From Brucella pseudogrignonensis (GTDB lineage: Bacteria > Pseudomonadota > Alphaproteobacteria > Rhizobiales > Rhizobiaceae): DNA of 21,892 nucleotides. The position numbers were made by a program, and so were the translations under genes. Below the pieces are notes generated by a model, which ran no database searches, was not told the origin of the DNA, and was given only the letters and a program-made list of their open reading frames with translations. The stretch lies in contig NZ_JAVLAT010000005.1 in assembly GCF_032190615.1 (NCBI RefSeq), positions 1 to 21,892 of the forward strand. The letters are read 5' to 3'. Shown here one piece after another: positions 14,376-20,897 of this stretch (the first letter of the stretch is position 1; each line of letters begins with the position of its first letter).

Positions 14376-14692
14376 TCACCGCCTTTCAGGGCTTGGCGAC
14401 CTGACACGTCGATGGCGAATACCTCGACGGGGTTTGGGCCGAAATGTGGATGGGTAATTGTCTTACGAACGAAGCCAAACCACGGCAATTCCAGGCGGCG
14501 TTCTGCGTCCTCACGCTTTGGATAGCCTTTGGTTAGGACGATGCCGCTAAAACTACGGGGGCCGGTTGTTCGATAGCCGGTTACGAAAAGCCTTCGTGTC
14601 CAGTAAGCGTTCGCAAGCCGGTATTCCTCGGTCTTTGTGCCGTCACGGATCGCGTCGAAGTATTCAGCTTTTAGGGCAAGTTGCAGCTTCAT
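14372..14692 (-). CDS. ASCH-domain-like protein
   Basis: This 106-residue protein resembles ASCH proteins, small RNA-binding PUA-like beta-barrels found in many phages. The first segment, LALKAEYFDAIRDGTKTEEY, fits the usual start (K..Y...I..G.KT.E.R). Hydrophobic strands follow (FSGIVLTKGYPKRED; VEVFAIDVS). ATG 14692 has GGGGAG eight bases upstream and overlaps the stop of a tiny ORF as ATGA. Some ASCH proteins act on modified nucleosides or RNA; whether this one does cannot be told from sequence. Confidence 0.65.
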   Translation of the reverse strand: MKLQLALKAEYFDAIRDGTKTEEYRLANAYWTRRLFVTGYRTTGPRSFSGIVLTKGYPKREDAERRLELPWFGFVRKTITHPHFGPNPVEVFAIDVSGRQALKGGE

Positions 14693-14748
14693 TCGCTCTG
14701 CTCCCCTAGTGGCCCTTCCAGCTTGGATAGTCTGTCAATGAGGGTCAT
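14689..14748 (-). CDS. Tiny coupled ORF (19 aa)
   Basis: A 19-residue frame begins MTLIDRLSKLEGPLGE. Its ATG (14748) overlaps the stop of the gene upstream as ATGA, and its stop overlaps the ASCH gene start, again as ATGA. A gene with stop-start coupling at both ends is unlikely to be chance in a compact operon. It is either a short leader peptide that relays ribosomes to the ASCH gene or the surviving N-terminus of a longer phage protein. Small phage proteins starting LI.RL....GP are familiar to me, but I cannot name a family. Confidence 0.45.
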   Translation of the reverse strand: MTLIDRLSKLEGPLGEQSE

Positions 14749-15404
14749 GGCTTGGCCTTCTCTGCAAAGTATCGATTAGCCATCGACTGGTAAAAAGAGC
14801 CTGACAAAGATTTCATAGACCCATGGCTATTCTCGGAGAACGTGTGAGCGATGGATGTCAGAGTGCCTTCTGCCGCCGCGAGTTCGGTTTCGAGGGCTTC
14901 CGTCTGGCCACGCCAATAATCAACATTTGACATTGCGTTTTTTGCGTTGCCCTTTGCCCCATTAAGGTCGTGATCCAACTCCTTAACCCGCGCAGTCAGC
15001 GCCGCGTTGTCGGCTTCGGCTTTCTCGGCACGTTTAACAGCCATCCGCTCCAATTGTGCATAACGATTGCCGCGTAGGGCTTCCGCAAGTTCTGCCTTAA
15101 GCTGTTCCTTCTCTACCCGTTCCGCCGCAATGATGGCCTCGGCCTGATCGAAGCGGACGTATTCGCCGGTTTCGTCTGGATGCATATAGCTACCTTCGTT
15201 GAAGTGGCTACGATCTTCTAAGTCGTACCGCTCCAACCCTTCGACCGGCGCGGCGGGGCGGGTGTTGCGTAGTGCCTGTATCGCCAGTTGAAGAATTGCT
15301 TTGTTGCCGATTGAAGCGCCTGCCCAATCACACTTTTCAAGCGCGTCTGCTATTCCTTCATTCGAAATGTCGTGCTTAACGATAAGCCCTTGCTCATTCG
15401 CCAT
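14745..15404 (-). CDS. Coiled-coil early protein, function unknown
   Basis: This 219-residue protein starts at ATG 15404 with AGGAGG about eight bases upstream. After a short helical region comes RYDLEDRSHFNEGSYMHPDE, then VRFDQAEAIIAAERVEKEQL, a pattern common in phage early proteins where a Ser/His/Asp segment precedes a long coiled coil. The coiled coil spans about residues 95-190 (KAELAEALRGNRYAQLE; AEKAEADNAALTARVKEL; EALETELAAAEGTL). It overlaps its upstream neighbour by 11 bases. No enzymatic motif is visible. It may be a scaffold-like or anti-host protein; the role is unknown. Confidence 0.65.
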   Translation of the reverse strand: MANEQGLIVKHDISNEGIADALEKCDWAGASIGNKAILQLAIQALRNTRPAAPVEGLERYDLEDRSHFNEGSYMHPDETGEYVRFDQAEAIIAAERVEKEQLKAELAEALRGNRYAQLERMAVKRAEKAEADNAALTARVKELDHDLNGAKGNAKNAMSNVDYWRGQTEALETELAAAEGTLTSIAHTFSENSHGSMKSLSGSFYQSMANRYFAEKAKP

Positions 15405-15885
15405 GGTCGCTGCCTCCTGCCGGGCGGGTGGACGCTACAGGCTGAGACGAGAGGGCGGCTCGAAAGTTGACGAGAACATCACGAAAAGCGCCGTAGTGAG
15501 CCAGAACCCACTCGTATAGTTCGTCGCGTTCATCCTTATTTCCGGCGTCATACTCGGCCTTCATGGTGAGATATTCACGTGTTTTACGCTCCAGCCATTC
15601 ACCGAAGAACTTGATATCGGTCATTCCGGAATGAACGAGCCACTTATCGACTGGCAAAGTTCCCATCATTTCATCAATGGAGTACATGCCTTTTGCCTTA
15701 AGGCGTGCATTTAGGTCGCCTTCCTCCAACGCCTGCGCACGCGGGGATGCCCCTTGCAGGAAAGGCAGGGCGGCTGTGAGTGCTGCGCGAACGGCTGTTT
15801 CACCTACGCAATTCGGTGTGTCGTAATACTCGTCTATGCGCTTGCTTGCCGCCTGTACTGCTTCATCTGGTATGGTCGGGGTCAT
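15394..15885 (-). CDS. Unknown early protein
   Basis: This 163-residue protein begins with MTPTIPDEAVQAASKRID and then VRAALTAALPFLQG. This N-terminal module (helical, with R.AL.AA.P.L) recurs in otherwise unrelated small proteins of alphaproteobacterial phages. The rest is helical and charged (FFGEWLERKTREYLTMKAEY; RDELYEWVLAHYGAFRDVLV). The start overlaps the nuclease gene stop as ATGA. Function unknown. Confidence 0.6.
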   Translation of the reverse strand: MTPTIPDEAVQAASKRIDEYYDTPNCVGETAVRAALTAALPFLQGASPRAQALEEGDLNARLKAKGMYSIDEMMGTLPVDKWLVHSGMTDIKFFGEWLERKTREYLTMKAEYDAGNKDERDELYEWVLAHYGAFRDVLVNFRAALSSQPVASTRPAGGSDHGE

Positions 15886-16271
15886 GGCTTCCTCGCATTC
15901 CGAATAATCACGATTGCGGCATCATCGTCGCCGGATACGCCGTACAGGGCTAAGGCCACTTGGCACGGATCGATTTTGTGCTGTTCCCAGAACTTCTGCT
16001 CGTTGGTGGCATGCTGTTCACGATGGACTGACGGCGCCAAAGGCACTGTCCAACGATCATCCGGTTTTTCAGCCTTCCCGGTGTCTCGCTTGCCGTATGC
16101 TGGCGCTGCGTACCGGATATGAGCTGCTTCAACGCCATACTGACCAGTTACCAAGCAGGGCAGGGTTCTTATCCATGCCAGATGCTTTCCGTCCTGTTTC
16201 CTTGGTCGCTTCTGCCCCTTGGATGGGGCAGTACTGAATGCTTCGGGGTGTCTGCGGACTGCTGAGGCCAT
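15882..16271 (-). CDS. HNH/His-Me finger nuclease-like protein (DUF968/Ref type)
   Basis: This 129-residue protein matches the small phage nucleases related to DUF968 and the P1 Ref nuclease. It has His30 and Cys39 (KHLAWIRTLPCLVTG), then Ala-His51-Ile (EAAHIRYA), then a conserved KPDDRWTVPLAPSVH segment with His83 and His87 (VHREQHATNE), then FWEQHKIDP. The PL...H...H pattern supplies the metal-binding His residues. Such enzymes act with recombination systems, and this gene sits downstream of recT. ATG 16271 is chosen over GTG 16274 for its spacing from AGGAGG. It overlaps the previous stop as TGATG. Confidence 0.75.
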   Translation of the reverse strand: MASAVRRHPEAFSTAPSKGQKRPRKQDGKHLAWIRTLPCLVTGQYGVEAAHIRYAAPAYGKRDTGKAEKPDDRWTVPLAPSVHREQHATNEQKFWEQHKIDPCQVALALYGVSGDDDAAIVIIRNARKP

Positions 16272-16636
16272 CACACTGCCTCCTCAAGCTCAAAGTGAGA
16301 TTTGACAGCCTGCAATGCTTGAACAGTAGTTGTTACGTTCTTATTGCTGACGCCTACGAAAAAATCACAATCGTTTGCTTCTTCCCGTGCTTTGATTGGC
16401 CGGTGGTTCGAGAACCTGACCTTGAACTCTTTCCCGCGGTCATTGCTGACGGTGATGTATTTCGATACGGTGTGCTTTGCCTCATAAAGTCTCAGTGACA
16501 ATCCAAGGTCGAGCGCATCTTCACAGAAGCCTATCCATTTTGTTTTTCCATATCCTCGGTCTGCCAAGTCCTTAATACGCAGATCAAGATATGCGGGTGT
16601 CACGGGTGTGTTTCTTGCTCGAAACTTCCTAGCCAT
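16271..16636 (-). CDS. Unknown protein between recT and the nuclease gene
   Basis: This 121-residue protein starts at ATG 16636, overlapping the recT stop as TGATG, with GAGGTG five bases upstream. It has a basic N-terminus (MARKFRARNTPVTPAYLDL), then YGKTKWIGFCEDALDLG. A strand-rich segment with conserved-looking charges follows (SKYITVSNDRGKEFKVRFSN; HRPIKAREEANDCDFFVG). Lys/Arg strands followed by an acidic pair are also seen in nuclease folds, but no catalytic motif is complete. Its place between recT and an HNH nuclease suggests a role in recombination. Confidence 0.55.
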   Translation of the reverse strand: MARKFRARNTPVTPAYLDLRIKDLADRGYGKTKWIGFCEDALDLGLSLRLYEAKHTVSKYITVSNDRGKEFKVRFSNHRPIKAREEANDCDFFVGVSNKNVTTTVQALQAVKSHFELEEAV

Positions 16637-17814
16637 CACTGCACCTCGTCCAACTCGGCGATGTCAGTGCCGATTGCGTTGCAGGCGTCTTCAAGGACAG
16701 AAGCTTGTGAATTGTATCCCTGAGCCACGCCGACAAACATGCGGGTGATCTTTTTCGCCAGTTCGATGCCGTCATGCGAAACGACCGTGCCAGCCTGCAT
16801 GAAGCCTTCTGTCCACGACCAAACATCATCTTTCGCTTTGGTCTTATCTTCCCCGTCGAAGTCCTTGGTCAGCGCGGTCAACTGGACAACCAGCTTCATT
16901 AGCTCACGCTTTTCAAGCTTCACATCTTCCGAATTATCGAGGGTGGAGCCGTTTACCGAACCTTCTCCACCCTCTCTGTCTGATGCGCTGGAGGTGACGC
17001 TATCAGATGCGGTTGTATCTTGAGTATCCGGGGAGCTGGCGAGTGTTTCAGTCTCAGCCGTTACAAAGTCCTTATTGAAGCCTTCGCTTGCTGTTGGCTC
17101 AATCTGGCGCTGTTGCAGACGCTGCATGATGGAAGGTGTCGAAACTTCCTTCGCGCGGACGGCCCTTGCATTCTCGGACATGTCGAGCATTTCATCAGGC
17201 GTATAGACGCCAAGCATAAGAGCCGGTTCATAGATGCGGCACCAGTCACGAGTTCCGCGGTAAATCAGCATCCGAACAAAGTTCTTTGGCGACCATGGCG
17301 AGCCGTTGCCACTTGTTTTCCATTCACTGACAGAACCGTCAAACAGGCGCATGTCTGGGCGGCGAATGCCCGGCTTAAGCGTGGCGACAATCTCACCAGT
17401 CAACGGCCTGTCGCTCAAGTAAACCCGCATAGCATCGCCTTCACCTACAAAGTGGTGATGAAGGTTGAAACCAAGCTTCGCCTGAATTACAGCGGCAACC
17501 AGCTTTCCCTCGTAGCAAAGCTTTCCGTGAACCACGGATACGGCTTGAGCAACCGAAAATGGATCTAGTCCCCAACGGACGGCCTGATTGACGATCAGGA
17601 AGCAATTTGCGGCTACCCGTTCAAATGGAAGCTCCTGCTTATTGTCCTTCGTGCCTTCCTCTCTCAGGCTGTCAGGGATCAGTGTTGAACGCGCCATGCC
17701 TGTTGCAATGCGCTGCATGTGTTCAAACTTGGACGTGTCGAGAAGCGGAACAGCGTCAACGACTTCGATAATCTGGCGCTGCTTTGGAGCGTCTTGCGGT
17801 ACGATCTGGTTCAT
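16636..17814 (-). CDS. recT: RecT-family single-strand annealing protein
   Basis: This 392-residue protein would coat single-stranded DNA left by the exonuclease and anneal it to complementary strands. The RecT signature is at about residues 70-110: NCFLIVNQAVRWGLDPFSVA, then VVHGKLCYEGKLVAAVIQAK. WSPKNFVRMLIYRGTRDWCR and ALMLGVYTPDEM continue the domain to about 235. A long C-terminal extension follows, with an acidic Ser/Thr-rich linker (about 255-295) and a second helical part (about 300-390), which most RecT proteins lack. ATG 17814 is used; a reading 18 codons longer overlaps the exonuclease gene. The genes overlap as TAATG. The exonuclease and RecT form a RecET-type pair. Confidence 0.88.
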   Translation of the reverse strand: MNQIVPQDAPKQRQIIEVVDAVPLLDTSKFEHMQRIATGMARSTLIPDSLREEGTKDNKQELPFERVAANCFLIVNQAVRWGLDPFSVAQAVSVVHGKLCYEGKLVAAVIQAKLGFNLHHHFVGEGDAMRVYLSDRPLTGEIVATLKPGIRRPDMRLFDGSVSEWKTSGNGSPWSPKNFVRMLIYRGTRDWCRIYEPALMLGVYTPDEMLDMSENARAVRAKEVSTPSIMQRLQQRQIEPTASEGFNKDFVTAETETLASSPDTQDTTASDSVTSSASDREGGEGSVNGSTLDNSEDVKLEKRELMKLVVQLTALTKDFDGEDKTKAKDDVWSWTEGFMQAGTVVSHDGIELAKKITRMFVGVAQGYNSQASVLEDACNAIGTDIAELDEVQ

Positions 17815-18812
17815 TATGCTGCCTTCTCGGAATATTTGATTTGTTCTTCGACGCGGTTGCGCGCCCATGGCGGCATTTCGACGTAGGAAATGTGCTGATC
17901 ATGGCCGTCATATCCGGGCCAATCGTTGAGCCTGATGCACTTCTCCAGTGTGTCGAGAGCAATACGCGCCTGCGCTTCGCCAAGGTCGATATCGGCGTCT
18001 TTCAACGTCACTACACGCACATCGTAAGGAGCTGTTTTCTCGACAAATACGAAGGTGAAAGAGGAGAAAGCCTGTTCGCCCAACACCTCACGGACAACCA
18101 TGCGGGTAAAGCCAGCCTGGATATGATAACCGTGTGCGAAGATCGCCTTCGACAAGCTGTCATCATCGACAGACGCCGCCGTTTTCAGGTCAACGAAATC
18201 GCCGCCATCATTGGGGATTACGTCTGGCCGGTTCTTTAACCAGATGCCGTTACGTTTGGCGAAAATTGATCGCTCAATGCGTCCGTTCAGAATACCAAGG
18301 CGAATTGCTTCCTTTTGTGAAAGCGCTTCAGCGATGTTCTTAATGTGCGCAATCTCTGTCTCAGTGATAACGGCGCGGCCTTCATCAGCCTGTTTCTTGA
18401 GCCATGATTTGCAGGCGGTGGAATTCGCATTCCAAGGCTTAGAAGCGCCCTTGTTATCGTCGTATTCCTTTGGACGCAGCGCATACCGTTCAGAGAAGCC
18501 TTCTTCGCCCAAGAGAAGCATGTGAGCAGCTTTACCGAAGTCGAGCGCCTTAGAGCCTTCTGGCTCAACAGCATTCGGATTGTATGGGCTGGCGTACCAG
18601 TACTCGAGCGGACGGCGTAGAACTGTGCGAAGGCTTGATGACGAGATTGAGAACCCATCAAACAGGCTGGTTTCGCGGTGATAGGTTTCTATCGGAACCA
18701 TGGAATAAACGCCGTTCTTGGTGATGATTTCACCTTTCCAGACGCGTTCTTGTGAAAGTCCTGTTGCCAATCCGTTTAACGCTTGGCCCACTTGCTGGAA
18801 GGTGTCAGTCAT
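17814..18812 (-). CDS. RecE-type exonuclease (PD-(D/E)XK fold)
   Basis: This 332-residue protein is the exonuclease partner of RecT, making 3' single-stranded tails. Motifs of the RecE/DUF3799 exonuclease domain are visible: SISSSSLRTVLRRPLEYWYA, Gly-Lys-Ala-Ala-His97, Glu180 (GRIERSIF), Asp197 (KNRPDVIP), Asp208-Leu-Lys210 (DFVDLKTA) and the HGYHIQAGFTRM segment with Gln232. These supply the His, Glu, Asp and D-x-K metal site. ATG 18812 has GGAGGTG six bases upstream and overlaps the previous stop as ATGA. Its length fits stand-alone RecE C-terminal domains and not the large E. coli RecE. Confidence 0.87.
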   Translation of the reverse strand: MTDTFQQVGQALNGLATGLSQERVWKGEIITKNGVYSMVPIETYHRETSLFDGFSISSSSLRTVLRRPLEYWYASPYNPNAVEPEGSKALDFGKAAHMLLLGEEGFSERYALRPKEYDDNKGASKPWNANSTACKSWLKKQADEGRAVITETEIAHIKNIAEALSQKEAIRLGILNGRIERSIFAKRNGIWLKNRPDVIPNDGGDFVDLKTAASVDDDSLSKAIFAHGYHIQAGFTRMVVREVLGEQAFSSFTFVFVEKTAPYDVRVVTLKDADIDLGEAQARIALDTLEKCIRLNDWPGYDGHDQHISYVEMPPWARNRVEEQIKYSEKAA

Positions 18813-19474
18813 GCTGCACCTCCAAGGGCTACCTCAAGCGCCTTTGCCTTGTCGTTCTGCCAGTCGTGTTCAACATAATCGCTGATAGCTTGAAGTATTT
18901 CTGCTTTGTCGCCAGCTTCCTTGATTTCCTCAAAGAGGTCTTGAAGGCGATAGAGCATAGAGCTCGAAGCATGCGCTTTGTCCGACGCGAGTTTGAGTGC
19001 AGCACTGCCAAGCTGATAATCTGATATTTCAAGCGTCTTATTGAACTGCTTTACTACCCAATCAACGGTCTGATTTTGATCGTTGGCGATCAGTTGCGCG
19101 GCAACGATTGCATCAGCTTCTGAAAGATGAAGATCGCTTTCGTTGTATACTGATCCAGAGCCAATGCCCGTCTCGACACACATATAACGAAAGCCGTGGT
19201 CATATGATCCTTCGGCGCTGTTGTACTGAACGCTTCCGATAGTCAGCTTTGTGATGGATGGCTCAAACAGTGAGTAATCCAGCGACATTTCGTGGTTGCT
19301 TTGATATGAAGTGCTGCACCGTGGGCAGGAAAATTCATAATCCGTGCCAGCCGGTGAGGTGGCTTTCCACTTCCGGGTGCCAAGGCAATCAGGGCAAGGG
19401 CGCTGCTTTTTATTAGATACAGTCGAGCCCCGGTAAACCGTATCTCCAATCGAATATTTGCTCTCGATTTTCAC
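18809..19474 (-). CDS. Zinc-finger early protein upstream of the exonuclease
   Basis: This 221-residue protein has a DnaJ-like or ribbon-type zinc site near the N-terminus: RPCPDCLGTRKW, then a spacer, then SCPRCSTSY. Before it lies IGDTVYRGSTV, which looks like a small SH3-like strand pair. The C-terminal half is helical (LSEADAIVAAQLIANDQ; LYRLQDLFEEIKEAGDKAEI). I start it at GTG 19474, which overlaps the preceding stop as GTGA and has GGGAG upstream. A longer reading to 19528 would run deep into the preceding gene. It presumably works with the recombination genes; its role is unknown. Confidence 0.65.
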   Translation of the reverse strand: MKIESKYSIGDTVYRGSTVSNKKQRPCPDCLGTRKWKATSPAGTDYEFSCPRCSTSYQSNHEMSLDYSLFEPSITKLTIGSVQYNSAEGSYDHGFRYMCVETGIGSGSVYNESDLHLSEADAIVAAQLIANDQNQTVDWVVKQFNKTLEISDYQLGSAALKLASDKAHASSSMLYRLQDLFEEIKEAGDKAEILQAISDYVEHDWQNDKAKALEVALGGAA

Positions 19475-19668
19475 TTCAACTCTCCCGGAAACTCTTGTGC
19501 CAGCGCTATGTCTGCGGCGAGAACGCATTCCTGATTGAATTGCTGGAATAGTTCTTCGCGCATCTGGCTGGCTGTTGCTAACTGTTCTGGTGTGAACCGT
19601 GGGCGCTTCTCATCGCCCTTGGCTGACTGGCGGCGCACATAGCCGCTTACTTGGAGGAGGGCGGTCAT
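19471..19668 (-). CDS. Unknown small helical protein
   Basis: This 65-residue basic-then-acidic protein (MTALLQVSGYVRRQSAKGDE; LATASQMREELFQQFNQE) starts at ATG 19668, overlapping the stop of the 28-codon ORF as ATGA. It lacks a ribosome site of its own, so translation should depend on the upstream ORF. It ends in a GTGA overlap with the next gene. No family is recognised. Confidence 0.6.
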   Translation of the reverse strand: MTALLQVSGYVRRQSAKGDEKRPRFTPEQLATASQMREELFQQFNQECVLAADIALAQEFPGELK

Positions 19669-19751
19669 ACTGAGGATACCCAGACAAGAAACACGCCGCA
19701 GAAGGCAGAAACGGCAACAAAGCCAGCGATGTCTTCAATAAGGTCACGCAT
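19665..19751 (-). CDS. Tiny membrane protein (28 aa)
   Basis: ATG 19751 opens a 28-residue frame: MRDLIEDIAG, then a hydrophobic helix (FVAVSAFCGVFLVWV), ending SSV. Its stop overlaps the next start as ATGA, and that gene has no ribosome site of its own. A GGGGA about nine bases upstream serves it. It follows a second tiny hydrophobic ORF by three bases. The pair resembles small single-helix proteins of phage early regions; function unknown. Confidence 0.5.
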   Translation of the reverse strand: MRDLIEDIAGFVAVSAFCGVFLVWVSSV

Positions 19752-19754
19752 GGG

Positions 19755-19835
19755 CTAAATCCCCAGAAACGGCGCGATAAACGCGATTGATAGGTTGATG
19801 GTGATGAGTGTCAGGAAAGGGTCGGGGATGGTCAT
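19755..19835 (-). CDS. Tiny membrane protein (26 aa)
   Basis: ATG 19835 overlaps the stop of the gene upstream as ATGA and opens a 26-residue frame: MTIPDPFL, then a helix (TLITINLSIAFIAPFLGI), ending TAG at 19755. Almost the whole peptide is hydrophobic. It is three bases from the next tiny ORF. Without these two ORFs there would be a 160-base gap in an operon that otherwise overlaps at nearly every junction. Confidence 0.5.
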   Translation of the reverse strand: MTIPDPFLTLITINLSIAFIAPFLGI

Positions 19836-20239
19836 GCCCATGCCTTGTGGCCGTCCCAGCCCATTTCCATTGAGTTCATTGCGTCTTCGTGTTGTTCACA
19901 TGGATCGCACAGGCCGGGACCATTCACAGGCTTCCCGCAGTGACGGCAGCTACTTGGTGAGTGGTAAATCGGCTTGATCTTTACGTTCTGACCGATCTGA
20001 TCTTTTACGCTTGGAGCCTTGGGCCACTCTTTGACCCCAGCAGCTTTGCGAACAGTAAGGCACACGTCAGCCCATGCACTTCGTTTGGCGTATCTCTCGT
20101 TGACATCACGAGGACGAAGACCAACCTTGAAAGCAGCAGAGCAAGACTTATCGCAGCACTTGCCCCAGCCGCGTTTATGATCAGCAAGACGGGTATAAAA
20201 TAAGATTCCGCAAGCTGCGCAATTCTTCTGGATCATCAT
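19832..20239 (-). CDS. Early protein with two zinc-binding modules
   Basis: This 135-residue protein has a Cys-rich segment at each end. The N-terminal one (residues 6-36) reads KNCAACGILFYTRLADHKRG followed by KCCDKSCSAAFK, a typical treble-clef or Zn-ribbon pattern. The C-terminal one (about 97-115) reads SCRHCGKPV, then GLCDPCEQHEDA. Proteins with such paired fingers often bind DNA. ATG 20239 overlaps the previous stop as TAATG and has GGAGG eight bases upstream. A second ATG follows directly, so the start could be one codon later. Confidence 0.65.
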   Translation of the reverse strand: MMIQKNCAACGILFYTRLADHKRGWGKCCDKSCSAAFKVGLRPRDVNERYAKRSAWADVCLTVRKAAGVKEWPKAPSVKDQIGQNVKIKPIYHSPSSCRHCGKPVNGPGLCDPCEQHEDAMNSMEMGWDGHKAWA

Positions 20240-20577
20240 TATGCAGCCCTCCCATGGACGTAGTCGTTGATCGTCTCGATCGCCTTGTCGATCAGGTCCA
20301 GAACGTCCTCAGAGCGTTTAAGGCGGTAATCCCGGCGCTCCTTTTCGCTCATTGGCGGCTCACTGCCGAACCCGCGCAGGTAGTCGATCAACCGGATTTC
20401 ATCGTCACAGTTCTTTTCCACAAACCGGCCAAGCAAGCGGCGAACATCAAGCCCACTCTCGCCCTGATCCTTCAACGTGAAGCATGTCAGGCTGACCGTT
20501 CCGGCAATGCCCTCAATGGCTTCAACTGCCGCAACGTGGTTCTTGAAAATCGCCAGTAGTTCGGCTCGGTCTGACAT
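20239..20577 (-). CDS. First clear gene of the leftward early operon, unknown
   Basis: This 112-residue helical protein (MSDRAELLAIFKNHVAAVEA; LIDKAIETINDYVHGRAA) starts at ATG 20577 with AGGA seven bases upstream. It is the first convincing gene after the operator-controlled promoter near 20780, about 200 bases downstream of it. Its function is not recognised. First genes of such operons are often host-takeover or regulatory proteins, but the sequence shows no DNA-binding motif. Confidence 0.6.
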   Translation of the reverse strand: MSDRAELLAIFKNHVAAVEAIEGIAGTVSLTCFTLKDQGESGLDVRRLLGRFVEKNCDDEIRLIDYLRGFGSEPPMSEKERRDYRLKRSEDVLDLIDKAIETINDYVHGRAA

Positions 20578-20650
20578 GGCTGATCCTTCGGTTTGGAAAC
20601 TCTGTGAGCAGTTTTGGACATGCTCAGGTCCGTAATCTCACTTGTAAAAT

Positions 20651-20779
20651 TCATGTCCAGCTTGAGACGCGCACCGCGTTGCACTTCACATAACAACCTC
20701 CATCACCAGTTTCGGCAGTGGTTGAAATCTCGCGGTTCAGATCGGCAAAGGCTTCTTCGTGAACTGCTTTGATGAGTTC
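20651..20779 (-). pseudogene. Start-less open frame in the early leader, possible gene remnant
   Basis: The minus frame ending TGA at 20651 is open back through the promoter and reads sensibly over 42 residues (ELIKAVHEEAFADLNREIST, then GDGGCYVKCNAVRVSSWT). No ATG, GTG or TTG precedes the sensible part. A GTG late in the frame has GGAGG seven bases upstream and would give only 12 residues. It may be a decayed first gene, or a short leader peptide coupled by ATGA to a further ORF. Confidence 0.3.
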
Positions 20780-20781
20780 AC
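20759..20781. repeat. 7-bp inverted repeat beside the early promoter
   Basis: GTGAACT (20759-20765) and AGTTCAC (20775-20781) are a perfect inverted pair around nine bases. The pair lies at the predicted transcription start of the leftward promoter, so it could bind a second regulator. It differs in sequence from the TACG-N7-CGTA operators. Confidence 0.4.
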
Positions 20782-20807
20782 TATATACGCAAAAAACGTA
20801 TAAGCAA
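20780..20807 (-). promoter_or_regulatory. Leftward early promoter
   Basis: On the minus strand TTGCTT (20807-20802) and TATAGT (20785-20780) are spaced by 16 bases and face the early operon. The spacer (20786-20801) is occupied by the first TACG-N7-CGTA operator, a typical arrangement for repression. Confidence 0.6.
20786..20800. promoter_or_regulatory. Operator 1 (TACG-N7-CGTA)
   Basis: TACG, seven bases, CGTA; the dyad extends two more bases each side (TATACG...CGTATA at 20784-20802). It lies between the -35 and -10 elements of the leftward promoter, so a bound repressor would block polymerase. Confidence 0.7.
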
Positions 20808-20815
20808 GGATAAAA

Positions 20816-20830
20816 TACGAACTATGCGTA
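20816..20830. promoter_or_regulatory. Operator 2 (TACG-N7-CGTA)
   Basis: TACG-AACTATG-CGTA, centred 30 bases from operator 1, close to three helical turns. It has the same half-sites and spacing as operators 1 and 3. Confidence 0.65.
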
Positions 20831-20836
20831 AATAAT

Positions 20837-20866
20837 TTGACATTACGTACGTGCGCAGCGTAAAAG
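20837..20866 (+). promoter_or_regulatory. Possible rightward promoter
   Basis: TTGACA (20837-20842) is a consensus -35; TAAAAG (20861-20866) follows after 18 bases as a poor -10. Operator 3 sits between them. No plus-strand gene follows within the window's intergenic region, so if active it would make a non-coding transcript. Confidence 0.35.
20848..20862. promoter_or_regulatory. Operator 3 (TACG-N7-CGTA)
   Basis: TACG-TGCGCAG-CGTA, centred 32 bases from operator 2. It overlaps the spacer of the possible rightward promoter, so one repressor could control both directions. Confidence 0.65.
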
Positions 20867-20897
20867 AAAAGCCCCGGAGCGGTGAAGCTGCCGGGGC
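20862..20897 (-). terminator. Leftward rho-independent terminator
   Basis: GCCCCGG (20871-20877) pairs with CCGGGGC (20891-20897). Read on the minus strand, the stem is followed by TTTTCTTTT. It would stop leftward transcripts from the membrane-protein operon before they reach the early promoter. Confidence 0.75.

Noticed and set aside
17020..17568. 182-codon plus-strand frame opposite recT
   Set aside because: It lies wholly antisense to the recognised RecT domain and shows no start signal.
14145..20577. CRISPR array or anti-phage defence island in the early region
   Set aside because: I saw no regularly spaced repeats and no Cas, restriction or toxin-antitoxin signatures; the genes fit an ordinary phage recombination operon.
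20487..20696. Minus-strand frame overlapping the first early gene
   Set aside because: It overlaps the 20577 gene in another frame for 90 bases and has no good ribosome site. It could be a short coupled leader, but I cannot support it as a gene.
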